A DNA stretch of 64,000 bases from Luzula sylvatica (GCA_946800325.1 OX326956.1:17388667-17452666); one strand, 5' to 3'. Shown: positions 1-13,736, counted from the first letter of the stretch. The notes: generated by a model not told the origin, from the letters alone. Made by a program: numbers and translations.

Positions 1-1499
1 GCTATTCATCTATTTTTGAAGTTTGTTAATTTGTTAGATTGATAATGCGAAAGAATTATTTATGTTAATTAGTGCTAATATATATTTTTTTCAGGGACAT
101 AATTGCAAATGGAAGGGCTGCAATGCAAATATGAAAGATTTGTGTTTGTAATTTGCTGATATTGTATTGAGGGGCTTAATTGTTAATTTGCTGATTTTTG
201 GTATTTGTACATTTTCAGGAAACTTCATGACAAATTAAGGAATTCCAGGTTTTTTTTGTAAAAATACCATGGATTTGCAATTTCAATGAATATTTAGGTT
301 TCTTTTTGCAATTCTAATTTTTTTTTATTTTTTATTTTTTGGATTATTTCATATTTTTATGATTTTGTGTGTTTTCAGGTTATTTTGCATCAATTATCTA
401 TTTTCAAAATTTTGTCTGGCAATTCAAATAAATTGTGTGATTAAAAATGAATTATTAATTATGATTATTTTCATTGTTAATTGAGGTTAAAGTTACGTTA
501 TGAATTCAATGAATTTATCAAAAGTAATGTCAGTTTAGTTGTTATTTTTGTATCCTTATGAAATAATTAATTGTTGTTTGGTAATTACTAGTTAATTGAC
601 TTAATTGTTTTTAGCTTCTAATACTAAATAAATAGCAATTGTTTTTAGTTGGTAATTACTTTGTTAATCTGCTATTAGCAAGGCTGGCAATAAACAAGGA
701 TGATATTGAATACCCATTACTTTCTTAATCTATTATTAAATACTAAATAAATAGTATTAATAAACAGTTATAAAAAGTAATCTATTCTTATATCAAATGG
801 ACCAAACTCAATTAACAACTTATTATATATTTCACAGATGATGCAATCGAGAAAACGATATTACAATATTACGTGACGTACATAATAATCCGATTATATG
901 GCACATGATGTTAAAAAAGAACTAATTTCAAGAAAACAATATTTTCGTACAATAATTGTTTTTTTCTAATCATGATATATGATATATCTCTTGAAATCAT
1001 ATTCATGATTTTGTCTCTGTTTGTGTTTCTTTTCCACAAATTTTTGATTCATTATGTAAGGGGAAAACACGAGCAGTTTTAAAATTAAATTTGTTTTTTT
1101 ACATCATATCATATCATCGGGTTGTTTGTTTGACATCCACGTAATTAATTTAACTGTCAAGTCATCAGTTAATTGATAGAAAAAAAAATTAAATTAGATG
1201 AAAAATTAAAGATATTAAACGAATTGAAATAGAATTTGAAGGACTAAGTAATCCAACCAAAAAGTCCAGGGACCAATATCAGATTTTTTTCAAATAAATA
1301 TACATGTAAAAATTGAGATAACTTAAAATAGAAAAATTAAGATATCTACATTCGTAGAGAGTAAATGCCACGTCAATGGTAGTCACCAATTCACACTCGA
1401 CCCAATGGGTCTTCTTCGATTTGCTAAAATTAACCCCTCCTCTCATTTCACAACTAATCTTCTTGATTTATTTTGACCATCTCACAAATTCTCAATATA

Positions 1500-1582
1500 A
1501 AAAAAAAAACAAGTAAATGAAGAAGAATAGGTGATCTTTCATCTATTAATACCAATACCAATAGAACTTGAATCCACAACCT
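1500..1582 (-). mobile_element. 5'-truncated tRNA-derived SINE
   Basis: In minus orientation the element ends in a T run (the A run at 1500-1510). It contains a B-box-like GGATTCAAGTTC but lacks the A box. A perfect 15-bp target-site duplication, CAAATTCTCAATATA, flanks it at 1485-1499 and 1583-1597. Its body resembles the fuller SINE at 27026-27161, sharing the run AGTAAATG and the block before the B box. It is present in all three segmental copies, so it inserted before they duplicated. Confidence 0.65.
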
Positions 1583-4434
1583 CAAATTCTCAATATATTT
1601 TCTTCTTTTCAAGAAATTCATGATCATGGCGTCTATCATTCTCTGAATCAGTCGAGAAGGTAAACAATCCATTGTTAAACTTGTATTTTCGATTGTTATT
1701 TTGGAATTATGGAATTAATTATATTAAGACATAGATCAAAGTAAATCTGCTGTTTTTGAATTTAGAAAGATATTTAATATCATAACAAAACTGGATTGTA
1801 GATTTAGGCTTTTATGTTTAAATTTCTCTTTATTTTCTATTTTATCCAAAACAAAACTCAAACTAATTATCATATTTGCATAATAAACATTATGTTTTGA
1901 TCCCTCATCACAATCACAAGAAATTAAGAAACAATGTTTCATTTTGATTTACTTGCTTATAAGTGTTAAAACTTAATATTAGAATATTTAAATCTTTAAG
2001 GTATTTGGGTCCATTTTTTTTAAATCTTCTTTTTTTTTCATGAAAAAACCGACCAAAATAGTTTTATATCTTTCATATTTAATTTTATTAAATAAAAATG
2101 TAATATATGTTATATTTATAATATTTCATTTAATAGATCTTTTATCACGGAAAACTAACATTAAATAATAAAAATTAAATAACTATGCAAATTAAGCACC
2201 ATGAAAATATTTTGAAAGGAAATTTTTTTTAGCATCTAGTTTGAATGTCCATTTACTTTTGAAATATCTTTTAAATATTTTGAAGATTTTTTCATTTTCT
2301 GTATTGCTTAATACGATATTTATATGTTAACTTATTAGTAGTTAATATGTAAATAAATATTAATTATGTTAAATACTTTGTTAAATTTTATGTTCAAATA
2401 ATGTGTTAAATTTACACTTATTATGTTAATTAAAATCATTTTTTGAAACTATCATGGAGATTTTTAAAAATAATAAAAATATTGAGAAGGGTTTGTAAAT
2501 TAAATTCGAAACACAAACGGTATTTTGGTCCAAATATATTAAGCACTGTCTAATGTTAATTTTGGCCCGTTCAGAGGGTAATGAAAACTAAACCCAACTT
2601 AGGATTTGTTTTGAAACATTAAAAAATTAAGGGTTTCCTTTAAATATTCAGAAAAGTTAGCCTTTTTTCTAAGTATCCCCACTTAAAAATACTTATAGAT
2701 TCAGGAAAGATATAGTTCTATCAAATATATATAATTGTCAACATTTCGAAAAAAACATCACATACCAAAATATTATAATTAAAAATATCTGTCAAAACAT
2801 ATATGACACATTTAAAAATATATAAGACATATCTAAAAAAATATCTTACACATCTAAAAATATATATTATACATATATCAAAAATTATCGCGCACTGACA
2901 AAAGTAGATTTCAAAGTAAATTTATGCAAATATATTTTTATCGCAAGAAAAAATATTATTGTTAAAACTATATATAATAAAAGAACACAAAAGAAAAATA
3001 AATGCGGATGACGTATATTTTTCCCTTTAACAAAAAATAAATTAGTATTTGGGCAATACCAAATATCAACACAGAATTCATCATGCTAATTGAACGATTT
3101 TGACCGTAAATAAGTTAGTATGTTCACACATGAGATGAATGACTGGAATTATAAAGAGTGGTGATGCATGTCCCCTAAAAATTTCTTAAAATTTTCTAGA
3201 TTGATTGATGTGTTGGCGTCTGCATTAATGATGGTGATAAACCATAACTATTTAATTTTTTTTCCATCATATATAAAAAATGAAGGTAAAAAAAAATCCA
3301 CATTTTCACACATCATTAATTAATTTAATATTTTAAATAAGTTTGTTTAACATTATTTATAATATAAATGAATCAAATTTAAATCTATAAATTTGGAAAA
3401 GAAGTTACTGGACCGAATTAATACATCTTTTAACATGCGTTAAACGGATACACGTGAATTAAAATATCATAAAAAATAAATAAAATATAACATTGCAAAT
3501 AAAAATAATAAATACGCAAAAGTTAGCGAAATAAAAATGAAAATACTTTGGTTTTAAAACAGATTGAAAATAAAATAATAAAAATTTGTTAAAATAAATA
3601 TGACTTGTCATGTGTAAATTCAAATATAATAATTTTTTTAATAAACCAAATTATTTTTTAATAATTTGGTTTACCACATAATAAATGTGATTTATCACCT
3701 ATTTAATTCGATTTTGCCACATAATTAATAAGATTTGCCATATATTATGATTTATTATCTAAAATAATTTTATTATTTACCATATATTAATTTGAATTTA
3801 GAATAAAATTCAGTCAATTAAATGCCTGCTAACTCATCAAGTATTGTAAGGAAAGGTAAATGGCACAAATATAATTTTTCAATTAGTATCTTTCACACAT
3901 AACAAATGAAATCATACGCTATGAGTCCATATTGTACCTAAACAAGTATCCCACTCATTTATTATTTCACATCGATGCACAACTAAAAGTGTAAAAGATA
4001 CGCGATGGAAAACAAAAATACAAATGATGAATTTAGCTTAACTTGGTTTGGATATTGGAGGACAACCATTCATAATCTTACCAATTGGTATTTCCGGCAA
4101 GAAATCATTGTGGAGGCCACCAATGTTTGTTAAAGACTTAAATGGACATGCTAAAATCAGTTCAATTGAAGAACAATAATTTAGGCGGGGCTCTACTCGG
4201 GCGAAACCAGCCATGGAAATTATGGGAGGGGCGGGAGAAAGATTTGTCTTTTCATCATAATATTACTAAATTATAAGTAAAATCTAAAAATATATATTCC
4301 TCTACAACAATAAACCATATAAAGTAAAATTTAATTTAACCGTAGCGATAATCGTCTTTTTTGCATTAAAGCAAACATTTCTGTGACAAAATACACATTT
4401 TCAGCAAATACAAAATGTCAAACCTTATATCAAA

Positions 4435-4990
4435 CTAGCATTTTTCCCGTGCAATTGCGCGAGAGTTTTCGAGTTTGTCACGATTTAATTTTTCTTAATG
4501 TATAATCGGATTCAACGTTTTTTTGTCTAATTGTTCACACATCTGTGTTTTGGTGTATTTTTAGTTTCCTAACATTTTTGGATATTGTAAAAATAATCCC
4601 TATCTTTTTGTAAATTTCAAAAAAATACCTCTAGCAAACTTTTATTTCCCACTATCCCTTATGGGTGATATTAAAAAAACAATTGACCAAAATATCCTTC
4701 ATTTTTCATATGTAATGATTAATTATTTCTTATTTCTTATTAATTTAAGAAAATTCATAAATATTTGTTAATACGTAGTGATTCAAAAAAATGAAATTAT
4801 TACATATTGTGTTTATATAATTTTAATATTTCATTTATTATTCATGAAAAACTAACATCAGATAATAATAAAATAAACAATAATAAATAAACACATTAAA
4901 AATATATTTATAAAAGAATAAATATTTAAACATCAAGTTTTTTATTTTCGTTCTCCTTTTATTTTTTAATAGTTTCTTGATTTTTTATTT
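4435..4990 (-). mobile_element. Helitron-like 3' terminus and adjoining body
   Basis: Read on the minus strand, the sequence ends in CTAG followed by T. It is preceded by the near-palindrome CGCGCAATTGCACGGG and a short A-rich spacer, the arrangement of a Helitron 3' end. The next 500 bp resemble the larger Helitron-like element at 44307-47915, including the blocks around TTGGATATTGTAAAAA and the ATGGATGATATT-like motif. No clear 5' terminus (A then TC) was found, so the right boundary is only where the similarity fades near the acyl-CoA ligase remnant. Confidence 0.55.
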
Positions 4991-5087
4991 TTTTTACTTT
5001 GAATCGCATTGAGTGTTTGTCACTTCAAATTATCGCTACTTCTCCATTAGTTTGCAGCAATGGCTATTCCAGATCAAAACACTATAT

Positions 5088-6239
5088 TTACAACTTACTT
5101 GTGCCCTTCACAGAGAGACTCATTTTCATAACCTTGGTCTTCTCTCTCAACCAGTGTTGCAAAAAACGGTGTAAAACGGTAAAAAAAACGGTAAAACGGT
5201 GCCAGACCGAACTGTTTTTTACAAGAAAATTTCAAAAAACGGTCAACCATTTTTTTACTGTCTTTGACCGTTTTTATACAAAAAACGTTTTAAACGTCGT
5301 TTTTTAATCATTTTTTTCATGAATTTTTTTTTTTTTTTTTTGGAGTAATTTTTTTTTTTTTTTTTTTGCATTAAAAATCTGTAGGCATTTTTTAGTAAAT
5401 TTGAAAAGAGATCAAAGGCTCTCTTCCAAATAATAGTTGTAATTAGTAGAATTTTGTGTCTAATTCGTACATGAATAAGGTGTTAACTCTGATCCAGTTT
5501 ATCATGGTCAATTTTTTGTGTCTAATTCTGATTGACGCATCTTATTAGTTGATTTTTTTGTCTAATTAGGTAGCTAAGAATATTTATTCTGATATGTTTA
5601 GGTCGATGGACATTTATTCGATATGTTTTATTAGTATTTCGTATGTTTTTTTTAATTTTGGACTTTCGTGTATGTTTAAGTTGAATTATAAAACTTGAAT
5701 TATTATATTTTTGTTTGTTTTATTTTTAAATTTCTATTATAATTGTTATAAAATATTGCCGATTTAAGTAACCGTTTTTTAACCTTTTTTTACCGTTTTA
5801 CGACCGTTTTACAGTAAAACATTAAAACGGTGACCGACCGTACCGTACCGTTTTCCGTCTTTTGCAACATTGCTCTCAACACAAACTTTTGAATCTTCCC
5901 CGTAGAAGTCTTCGGCAACTCCTCAAAAACCACCTTGCGAGGCACCATATAGTGCGGCAGTTTATCCCTACAATACTCGATTATTTCCTTCTCACTCGCA
6001 CGAGCACCGTCCTTCAAATTAATAAACGCACAAGGTGTCTCGCCCCAAAATTCATCTGGTTGCCCAACAACCGCCACCTCGAGAACCGCCGGGTGCCCAT
6101 AAATAATTGTTTCCACCTCAATCGTACTTATATTCTCCCCTCCCGATATGATTATATCCTTCGATCCATCTTTTAATTGTATGTAACCATTTTGGTGTTT
6201 CACTCCTAAATCACCGGATCGTAACCACCCATCTCTCAT
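5088..6239 (-). pseudogene. Acyl-CoA ligase (AMP-binding enzyme) C-terminal fragment, split by hAT insertion
   Basis: The conceptual protein matches the C-terminal domain of plant acyl-activating enzymes. It shows the hinge SGDLG, the core KDIISGGEN-like signature (read as [11 protein letters not shown]), [31 protein letters not shown], and [10 protein letters not shown] with the catalytic-domain lysine. These enzymes join carboxylic acids to CoA through an acyl-AMP intermediate. Only about the last 145 of some 550 residues remain, and similarity stops upstream of 6239. The coding sequence from 5873 leads into a 721-bp hAT-type insert. Beyond the insert, 5088-5143 continues the frame and ends in residues SKL and a stop, a classic peroxisomal targeting signal. 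Without the rest of the gene this is non-functional. Confidence 0.85.
5152..5872. mobile_element. Non-autonomous hAT element (721 bp) inside acyl-CoA ligase exon
   Basis: Perfect 8-bp target-site duplications CTCTCAAC lie at 5144-5151 and 5873-5880. The terminal inverted repeats begin CAGTGTTGCAAAA and CAATGTTGCAAAA (16 of 18 positions match), as expected of hAT elements. Subterminal regions carry many copies of AAACGGT/ACCGTTTT in inverted orientation at the two ends, likely transposase-binding sites. The interior is AT-rich with two T runs and no credible coding frame. Confidence 0.88.
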
Positions 6240-6340
6240 TGCCTCCCGATATGATTATACAGAAAGCTACCCTTATCACCACTCTTTTCCTACTTCGTTT
6301 TATACTCATTTGAAAGCGAAAGTGGCATGTTTTCTTTTGT

Positions 6341-6368
6341 GGGGGGGGGGGGGGGGGGGGGGGGGGGG
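6341..6368. repeat. Poly-G tract, 28 G
   Basis: An uninterrupted run of 28 G. The matching tract in copy 2 is 30 G, the only length difference I noticed before 7270. Runs this long are rare in plant DNA and error-prone in sequencing. It sits just outside a small MITE. Confidence 0.95.
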
Positions 6369-6382
6369 TATGTGATAGGATC

Positions 6383-6516
6383 TGTGTTGCACGGATACGC
6401 CGATATGGCAATACGACGACGCGTATCTGATACGACAATTTAACATATGATTTATGATACGATACAGATACGGCGATACGGCTAAATTCGGTTTTTTTGA
6501 GTATCTGCGCAACATA
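6383..6516. mobile_element. 134-bp MITE with 10-bp target-site duplication (MULE-like)
   Basis: Ten-base direct repeats TGATAGGATC lie at 6373-6382 and 6517-6526. The ends form inverted repeats TGTGTTGCACGGATAC and TATGTTGCGCAGATAC, 13 of 16 matching. The interior is rich in GATACG motifs on both strands. A 9-11-bp duplication points to the Mutator-like superfamily rather than hAT, though the terminal GTTGC is hAT-like. It is non-coding. Confidence 0.6.
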
Positions 6517-6961
6517 TGATAGGATCCTTGATTTTTAGATCTTATAAAATATTTGATATGCTAAGTGCGCAAAAAGTAAACACAAAACACATAAACAAGT
6601 CCAAGTTGTCACCATTTAATAATTTAAGCTAGTTGATTATGGATCCATCGAATAATTAACATCTACAATGGAATTTTAATCAAATCAAGCAATTTTACTG
6701 AATAAGTGTTAACGGTTTGTTACAAAAAAAATTCAGCATCCATAGAGCATGGGTTTTGCCTAGATAATTACAGACCCAAGCATTTGAGGGAAATTATTAC
6801 AAAAGATTGCAACAGATTAACAAAATGCAAAAAACATGTTGACCATAAAAAAAGGGAAAACATACTTTGATGTTCATTTCTTGAAGATTCGTCAGGTTCT
6901 ATAACAGTTTGTTTGCGTTTGAGCATCTCCATCCTTTTTTTTCTATTTGTTGCAAAATTTT

Positions 6962-8092
6962 CTATAACTTATTTGAAGTAGTCAGATGAAAACTTGCCCT
7001 CGTTGCACGCTCAATTTGTCGAAGGTACGAATTGACAACTTGAAGAGAGATGCATTTTCGCAGCTCCAAATTGACTAAACATATTTCTCTTACCGGCACT
7101 ATTTGTTTTTCCTTTGGCAAACAAATAGAACAAAATCCCAGGAAAGCTCTGCACCACAAAAAAGATATCCATTTAGAAAAAATATACCTTGGAAATTACC
7201 CGTATGTCCTTGCGGAGCAGGAGTGACTAACACGTCTGCAACCAAATCCAGGACCGAAATTACCGCCACGTGATGGCCAACAGACCGGCCAGCAAACGAA
7301 ACTTGAAGCGGGCCCACATCAGGTCCACCATTCATCCCTTGTTGCGCACATGAGTAGAAGAAAAAAGCAAAAATGCAAATTAAAAAAGAATATGAATTAA
7401 TAAAAACAAAAGAAAATTAATACATTGAAGCTTCCCTATGTGATGACACGAAGAACTCAAGTCATTCGAAAAAATAATAAGACAAATTTTAGGGACTTGT
7501 AAGCATAAACACATAATTTCGAATATTTGAAACTTGCAAGCCGAGCAAGACCATGTCATCGTGTTGACTGGTCAGCAAAAAGTTGTCATGATTTGGCAAC
7601 ATTGCAATTGAGAAGAAGCAACTACGACGAAAACTACTTAAATCAGAAATCTTTAAGTTGGACAATTTGTATAGTCTGTTTTTTGCTTAAGAGTATCATG
7701 AAAAGTTAGAAAATGACTTAGAAAGTGGCAAAATTGAACAAATCAGGAAAGATTGGTATGGAAATTAAAGAAATTGTATCACCCAACCAAATACGTTCCC
7801 TAAAATCAAGTACAAACAATTGTCAAAAGAAAAGCAGAAGTATAATCTTTGATTTTAATGGGTCATTACTGTAATTTATGCGCAAAGATTATCAAAAATC
7901 AGGTAATAGAAGATGCAAACGACGAATTAGGTAAAAGCAAACAAAGTTCATAAGTTGAACGTAAAGAAAGTCAGTACCAGCAAGAAAAGAATAGTCGGCG
8001 TTGTGTGTAAGTTCCCTGGCTGGCACAGTCATCTTTCTTTGAGACGCGATGTACGGGACTGACTGCTCCGGCATAAGCGGCCGCCATGCCCT
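6962..8092 (-). pseudogene. Unidentified multi-exon remnant, RNA-binding-like (copy 1, decayed)
   Basis: This is the counterpart of the better copy at 15745-16731. Relative to it, copy 1 has lost five bases that include the acceptor AG before the central exon, and 25 bases within that exon, which shifts the frame. The first exon start MPEQS and the donor near 7986 are retained. The flanking sequence 6527-6961 shows nothing I can identify. Confidence 0.25.
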
Positions 8093-8142
8093 GTAGAGGA
8101 GAGGAAGGTCGCACTATAGAGAAGACAAAAAATCTGAGGATA

Positions 8143-8597
8143 TAGGATAACGGAAAACCGGAAACTTGAATCCCGATTTAACCGAATAAACGGAAAACCG
8201 GAAACTTCAATCCCGAATTAACGAAAAACCCAAAACCTGAATTCCCATTAACGGAACACCGGAATACGAAATCTCGAACTAACGGAAAACCGGAAACGAG
8301 ACTCCCGAATTAGGGGAAAACGGAAAACTGAATCCTGATTTAACGGAAAACCAGAAAAGAATGCCGAATTAACGGAAAACCAGTAACCTGAATTCCGATT
8401 TAACGGTTAATCGGAAACCGAAATCTCGAATTGACGGAAAATCTGAAACTGGAGACCCGAATTAATGGAAAACCGGGAACAGGAATGTCGATTTAACGTA
8501 AAACCGGAAAATGAAATTCCTAATTAACAGAAAAACGAAACAGAAATCCCATATCCCGAATTAACGGAAAACCGGAATCCCATATCTTGAATTATTC
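8143..8597. repeat. Degenerate minisatellite, about 31-bp unit (copy 1)
   Basis: About 15 diverged units share the core AACGGAAAACCGGAAAC followed by a GAATCCCGAATT-like half. Units vary in length and sequence and there are no spacers. It abuts the start of segmental copy 2 directly, so it marks the duplication junction. Confidence 0.85.
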
Positions 8598-10148
8598 TAA
8601 TTTCCAGGGACTCCTTGAATTTTTGTAGCTAATTACTAGTTTATTGCCGGCTATTCATCTATTTTTGAAGTTTGTTAATTTGTTAGATTGATAATGCGAA
8701 AGAATTATTTATGTTAATTAGTGCTAATATATATTTTTTTCAGGGACATAATTGCAAATGGAAGGGCTGCAATGCAAATATGAAAGATTTGTGTTTGTAA
8801 TTTGCTGATATTGTATTGAGGGGCTTAATTGTTAATTTGCTGATTTTTGGTATTTGTACATTTTCAGGAAACTTCATGACAAATTAAGGAATTCCAGGTT
8901 TTTTTTGTAAAAATACCATGGATTTGCAATTTCAATGAATATTTAGGTTTCTTTTTGCAATTCTAATTTTTTTTTATTTTTTATTTTTTGGATTATTTCA
9001 TATTTTTATGATTTTGTGTGTTTTCAGGTTATTTTGCATCAATTATCTATTTTCAAAATTTTGTCTGGCAATTCAAATAAATTGTGTGATTAAAAATGAA
9101 TTATTAATTATGATTATTTTCATTGTTAATTGAGGTTAAAGTTACGTTATGAATTCAATGAATTTATCAAAAGTAATGTCAGTTTAGTTGTTATTTTTGT
9201 ATCCTTATGAAATAATTAATTGTTGTTTGGTAATTACTAGTTAATTGACTTAATTGTTTTTAGCTTCTAATACTAAATAAATAGCAATTGTTTTTAGTTG
9301 GTAATTACTTTGTTAATCTGCTATTAGCAAGGCTGGCAATAAACAAGGATGATATTGAATACCCATTACTTTCTTAATCTATTATTAAATACTAAATAAA
9401 TAGTATTAATAAACAGTTATAAAAAGTAATCTATTCTTATATCAAATGGACCAAACTCAATTAACAACTTATTATATATTTCACAGATGATGCAATCGAG
9501 AAAACGATATTACAATATTACGTGACGTACATAATAATCCGATTATATGGCACATGATGTTAAAAAAGAACTAATTTCAAGAAAACAATATTTTCGTACA
9601 ATAATTGTTTTTTTCTAATCATGATATATGATATATCTCTTGAAATCATATTCATGATTTTGTCTCTGTTTGTGTTTCTTTTCCACAAATTTTTGATTCA
9701 TTATGTAAGGGGAAAACACGAGCAGTTTTAAAATTAAATTTGTTTTTTTACATCATATCATATCATCGGGTTGTTTGTTTGACATCCACGTAATTAATTT
9801 AACTGTCAAGTCATCAGTTAATTGATAGAAAAAAAAATTAAATTAGATGAAAAATTAAAGATATTAAACGAATTGAAATAGAATTTGAAGGACTAAGTAA
9901 TCCAACCAAAAAGTCCAGGGACCAATATCAGATTTTTTTCAAATAAATATACATGTAAAAATTGAGATAACTTAAAATAGAAAAATTAAGATATCTACAT
10001 TCGTAGAGAGTAAATGCCACGTCAATGGTAGTCACCAATTCACACTCGACCCAATGGGTCTTCTTCGATTTGCTAAAATTAACCCCTCCTCTCATTTCAC
10101 AACTAATCTTCTTGATTTATTTTGACCATCTCACAAATTCTCAATATA

Positions 10149-10231
10149 AAAAAAAAAACAAGTAAATGAAGAAGAATAGGTGATCTTTCATCTATTAATA
10201 CCAATACCAATAGAACTTGAATCCACAACCT
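10149..10231 (-). mobile_element. 5'-truncated tRNA-derived SINE (copy 2)
   Basis: This is the same insertion as at 1500-1582, carried along in the second segmental copy at an offset of 8649 bp with the same 15-bp flanking direct repeats. Confidence 0.63.
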
Positions 10232-13083
10232 CAAATTCTCAATATATTTTCTTCTTTTCAAGAAATTCATGATCATGGCGTCTATCATTCTCTGAATCAG
10301 TCGAGAAGGTAAACAATCCATTGTTAAACTTGTATTTTCGATTGTTATTTTGGAATTATGGAATTAATTATATTAAGACATAGATCAAAGTAAATCTGCT
10401 GTTTTTGAATTTAGAAAGATATTTAATATCATAACAAAACTGGATTGTAGATTTAGGCTTTTATGTTTAAATTTCTCTTTATTTTCTATTTTATCCAAAA
10501 CAAAACTCAAACTAATTATCATATTTGCATAATAAACATTATGTTTTGATCCCTCATCACAATCACAAGAAATTAAGAAACAATGTTTCATTTTGATTTA
10601 CTTGCTTATAAGTGTTAAAACTTAATATTAGAATATTTAAATCTTTAAGGTATTTGGGTCCATTTTTTTTAAATCTTCTTTTTTTTTCATGAAAAAACCG
10701 ACCAAAATAGTTTTATATCTTTCATATTTAATTTTATTAAATAAAAATGTAATATATGTTATATTTATAATATTTCATTTAATAGATCTTTTATCACGGA
10801 AAACTAACATTAAATAATAAAAATTAAATAACTATGCAAATTAAGCACCATGAAAATATTTTGAAAGGAAATTTTTTTTAGCATCTAGTTTGAATGTCCA
10901 TTTACTTTTGAAATATCTTTTAAATATTTTGAAGATTTTTTCATTTTCTGTATTGCTTAATACGATATTTATATGTTAACTTATTAGTAGTTAATATGTA
11001 AATAAATATTAATTATGTTAAATACTTTGTTAAATTTTATGTTCAAATAATGTGTTAAATTTACACTTATTATGTTAATTAAAATCATTTTTTGAAACTA
11101 TCATGGAGATTTTTAAAAATAATAAAAATATTGAGAAGGGTTTGTAAATTAAATTCGAAACACAAACGGTATTTTGGTCCAAATATATTAAGCACTGTCT
11201 AATGTTAATTTTGGCCCGTTCAGAGGGTAATGAAAACTAAACCCAACTTAGGATTTGTTTTGAAACATTAAAAAATTAAGGGTTTCCTTTAAATATTCAG
11301 AAAAGTTAGCCTTTTTTCTAAGTATCCCCACTTAAAAATACTTATAGATTCAGGAAAGATATAGTTCTATCAAATATATATAATTGTCAACATTTCGAAA
11401 AAAACATCACATACCAAAATATTATAATTAAAAATATCTGTCAAAACATATATGACACATTTAAAAATATATAAGACATATCTAAAAAAATATCTTACAC
11501 ATCTAAAAATATATATTATACATATATCAAAAATTATCGCGCACTGACAAAAGTAGATTTCAAAGTAAATTTATGCAAATATATTTTTATCGCAAGAAAA
11601 AATATTATTGTTAAAACTATATATAATAAAAGAACACAAAAGAAAAATAAATGCGGATGACGTATATTTTTCCCTTTAACAAAAAATAAATTAGTATTTG
11701 GGCAATACCAAATATCAACACAGAATTCATCATGCTAATTGAACGATTTTGACCGTAAATAAGTTAGTATGTTCACACATGAGATGAATGACTGGAATTA
11801 TAAAGAGTGGTGATGCATGTCCCCTAAAAATTTCTTAAAATTTTCTAGATTGATTGATGTGTTGGCGTCTGCATTAATGATGGTGATAAACCATAACTAT
11901 TTAATTTTTTTTCCATCATATATAAAAAATGAAGGTAAAAAAAAATCCACATTTTCACACATCATTAATTAATTTAATATTTTAAATAAGTTTGTTTAAC
12001 ATTATTTATAATATAAATGAATCAAATTTAAATCTATAAATTTGGAAAAGAAGTTACTGGACCGAATTAATACATCTTTTAACATGCGTTAAACGGATAC
12101 ACGTGAATTAAAATATCATAAAAAATAAATAAAATATAACATTGCAAATAAAAATAATAAATACGCAAAAGTTAGCGAAATAAAAATGAAAATACTTTGG
12201 TTTTAAAACAGATTGAAAATAAAATAATAAAAATTTGTTAAAATAAATATGACTTGTCATGTGTAAATTCAAATATAATAATTTTTTTAATAAACCAAAT
12301 TATTTTTTAATAATTTGGTTTACCACATAATAAATGTGATTTATCACCTATTTAATTCGATTTTGCCACATAATTAATAAGATTTGCCATATATTATGAT
12401 TTATTATCTAAAATAATTTTATTATTTACCATATATTAATTTGAATTTAGAATAAAATTCAGTCAATTAAATGCCTGCTAACTCATCAAGTATTGTAAGG
12501 AAAGGTAAATGGCACAAATATAATTTTTCAATTAGTATCTTTCACACATAACAAATGAAATCATACGCTATGAGTCCATATTGTACCTAAACAAGTATCC
12601 CACTCATTTATTATTTCACATCGATGCACAACTAAAAGTGTAAAAGATACGCGATGGAAAACAAAAATACAAATGATGAATTTAGCTTAACTTGGTTTGG
12701 ATATTGGAGGACAACCATTCATAATCTTACCAATTGGTATTTCCGGCAAGAAATCATTGTGGAGGCCACCAATGTTTGTTAAAGACTTAAATGGACATGC
12801 TAAAATCAGTTCAATTGAAGAACAATAATTTAGGCGGGGCTCTACTCGGGCGAAACCAGCCATGGAAATTATGGGAGGGGCGGGAGAAAGATTTGTCTTT
12901 TCATCATAATATTACTAAATTATAAGTAAAATCTAAAAATATATATTCCTCTACAACAATAAACCATATAAAGTAAAATTTAATTTAACCGTAGCGATAA
13001 TCGTCTTTTTTGCATTAAAGCAAACATTTCTGTGACAAAATACACATTTTCAGCAAATACAAAATGTCAAACCTTATATCAAA

Positions 13084-13639
13084 CTAGCATTTTTCCCGTG
13101 CAATTGCGCGAGAGTTTTCGAGTTTGTCACGATTTAATTTTTCTTAATGTATAATCGGATTCAACGTTTTTTTGTCTAATTGTTCACACATCTGTGTTTT
13201 GGTGTATTTTTAGTTTCCTAACATTTTTGGATATTGTAAAAATAATCCCTATCTTTTTGTAAATTTCAAAAAAATACCTCTAGCAAACTTTTATTTCCCA
13301 CTATCCCTTATGGGTGATATTAAAAAAACAATTGACCAAAATATCCTTCATTTTTCATATGTAATGATTAATTATTTCTTATTTCTTATTAATTTAAGAA
13401 AATTCATAAATATTTGTTAATACGTAGTGATTCAAAAAAATGAAATTATTACATATTGTGTTTATATAATTTTAATATTTCATTTATTATTCATGAAAAA
13501 CTAACATCAGATAATAATAAAATAAACAATAATAAATAAACACATTAAAAATATATTTATAAAAGAATAAATATTTAAACATCAAGTTTTTTATTTTCGT
13601 TCTCCTTTTATTTTTTAATAGTTTCTTGATTTTTTATTT
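13084..13639 (-). mobile_element. Helitron-like 3' terminus (copy 2)
   Basis: This is the second segmental copy of the Helitron-like end at 4435. It has the same CTAG terminus and subterminal hairpin on the minus strand. Confidence 0.53.
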
Positions 13640-13736
13640 TTTTTACTTTGAATCGCATTGAGTGTTTGTCACTTCAAATTATCGCTACTTCTCCATTAGT
13701 TTGCAGCAATGGCTATTCCAGATCAAAACACTATAT

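Larger units (their letters stand above)
1..8597. repeat. Segmental tandem duplication, copy 1
   Basis: Position 1 corresponds to 8650, so the unit starts to the left of the window. An offset of 8649 bp holds from the first base to the G run at 6341, and 8651 bp after it. By eye I found no substitution between copies 1 and 2 up to about 7270. After that there are a 25-bp deletion, a 5-bp deletion and scattered substitutions. The copy ends in a minisatellite that joins copy 2 directly at the sequence TAATTTCCAGGG. The left 5 kb is AT-rich and non-coding apart from the SINE and the Helitron-like end listed separately. Assembly duplication of two haplotypes is the main alternative to a true tandem duplication. 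Confidence 0.9.

Noticed and set aside
3645..3670. Small hairpin AAACCAAATTAT around a T-rich loop
   Set aside because: A 12-bp stem in AT-rich DNA with no flanking duplication; expected by chance or a trivial MITE relic.
5862..6176. Plus-strand open frame of 104 residues
   Set aside because: Antisense shadow of the acyl-CoA ligase fragment.
8143..8597. Regular short repeats resembling a CRISPR array
   Set aside because: Units are contiguous and degenerate with no unique spacers, and the DNA is plant nuclear.
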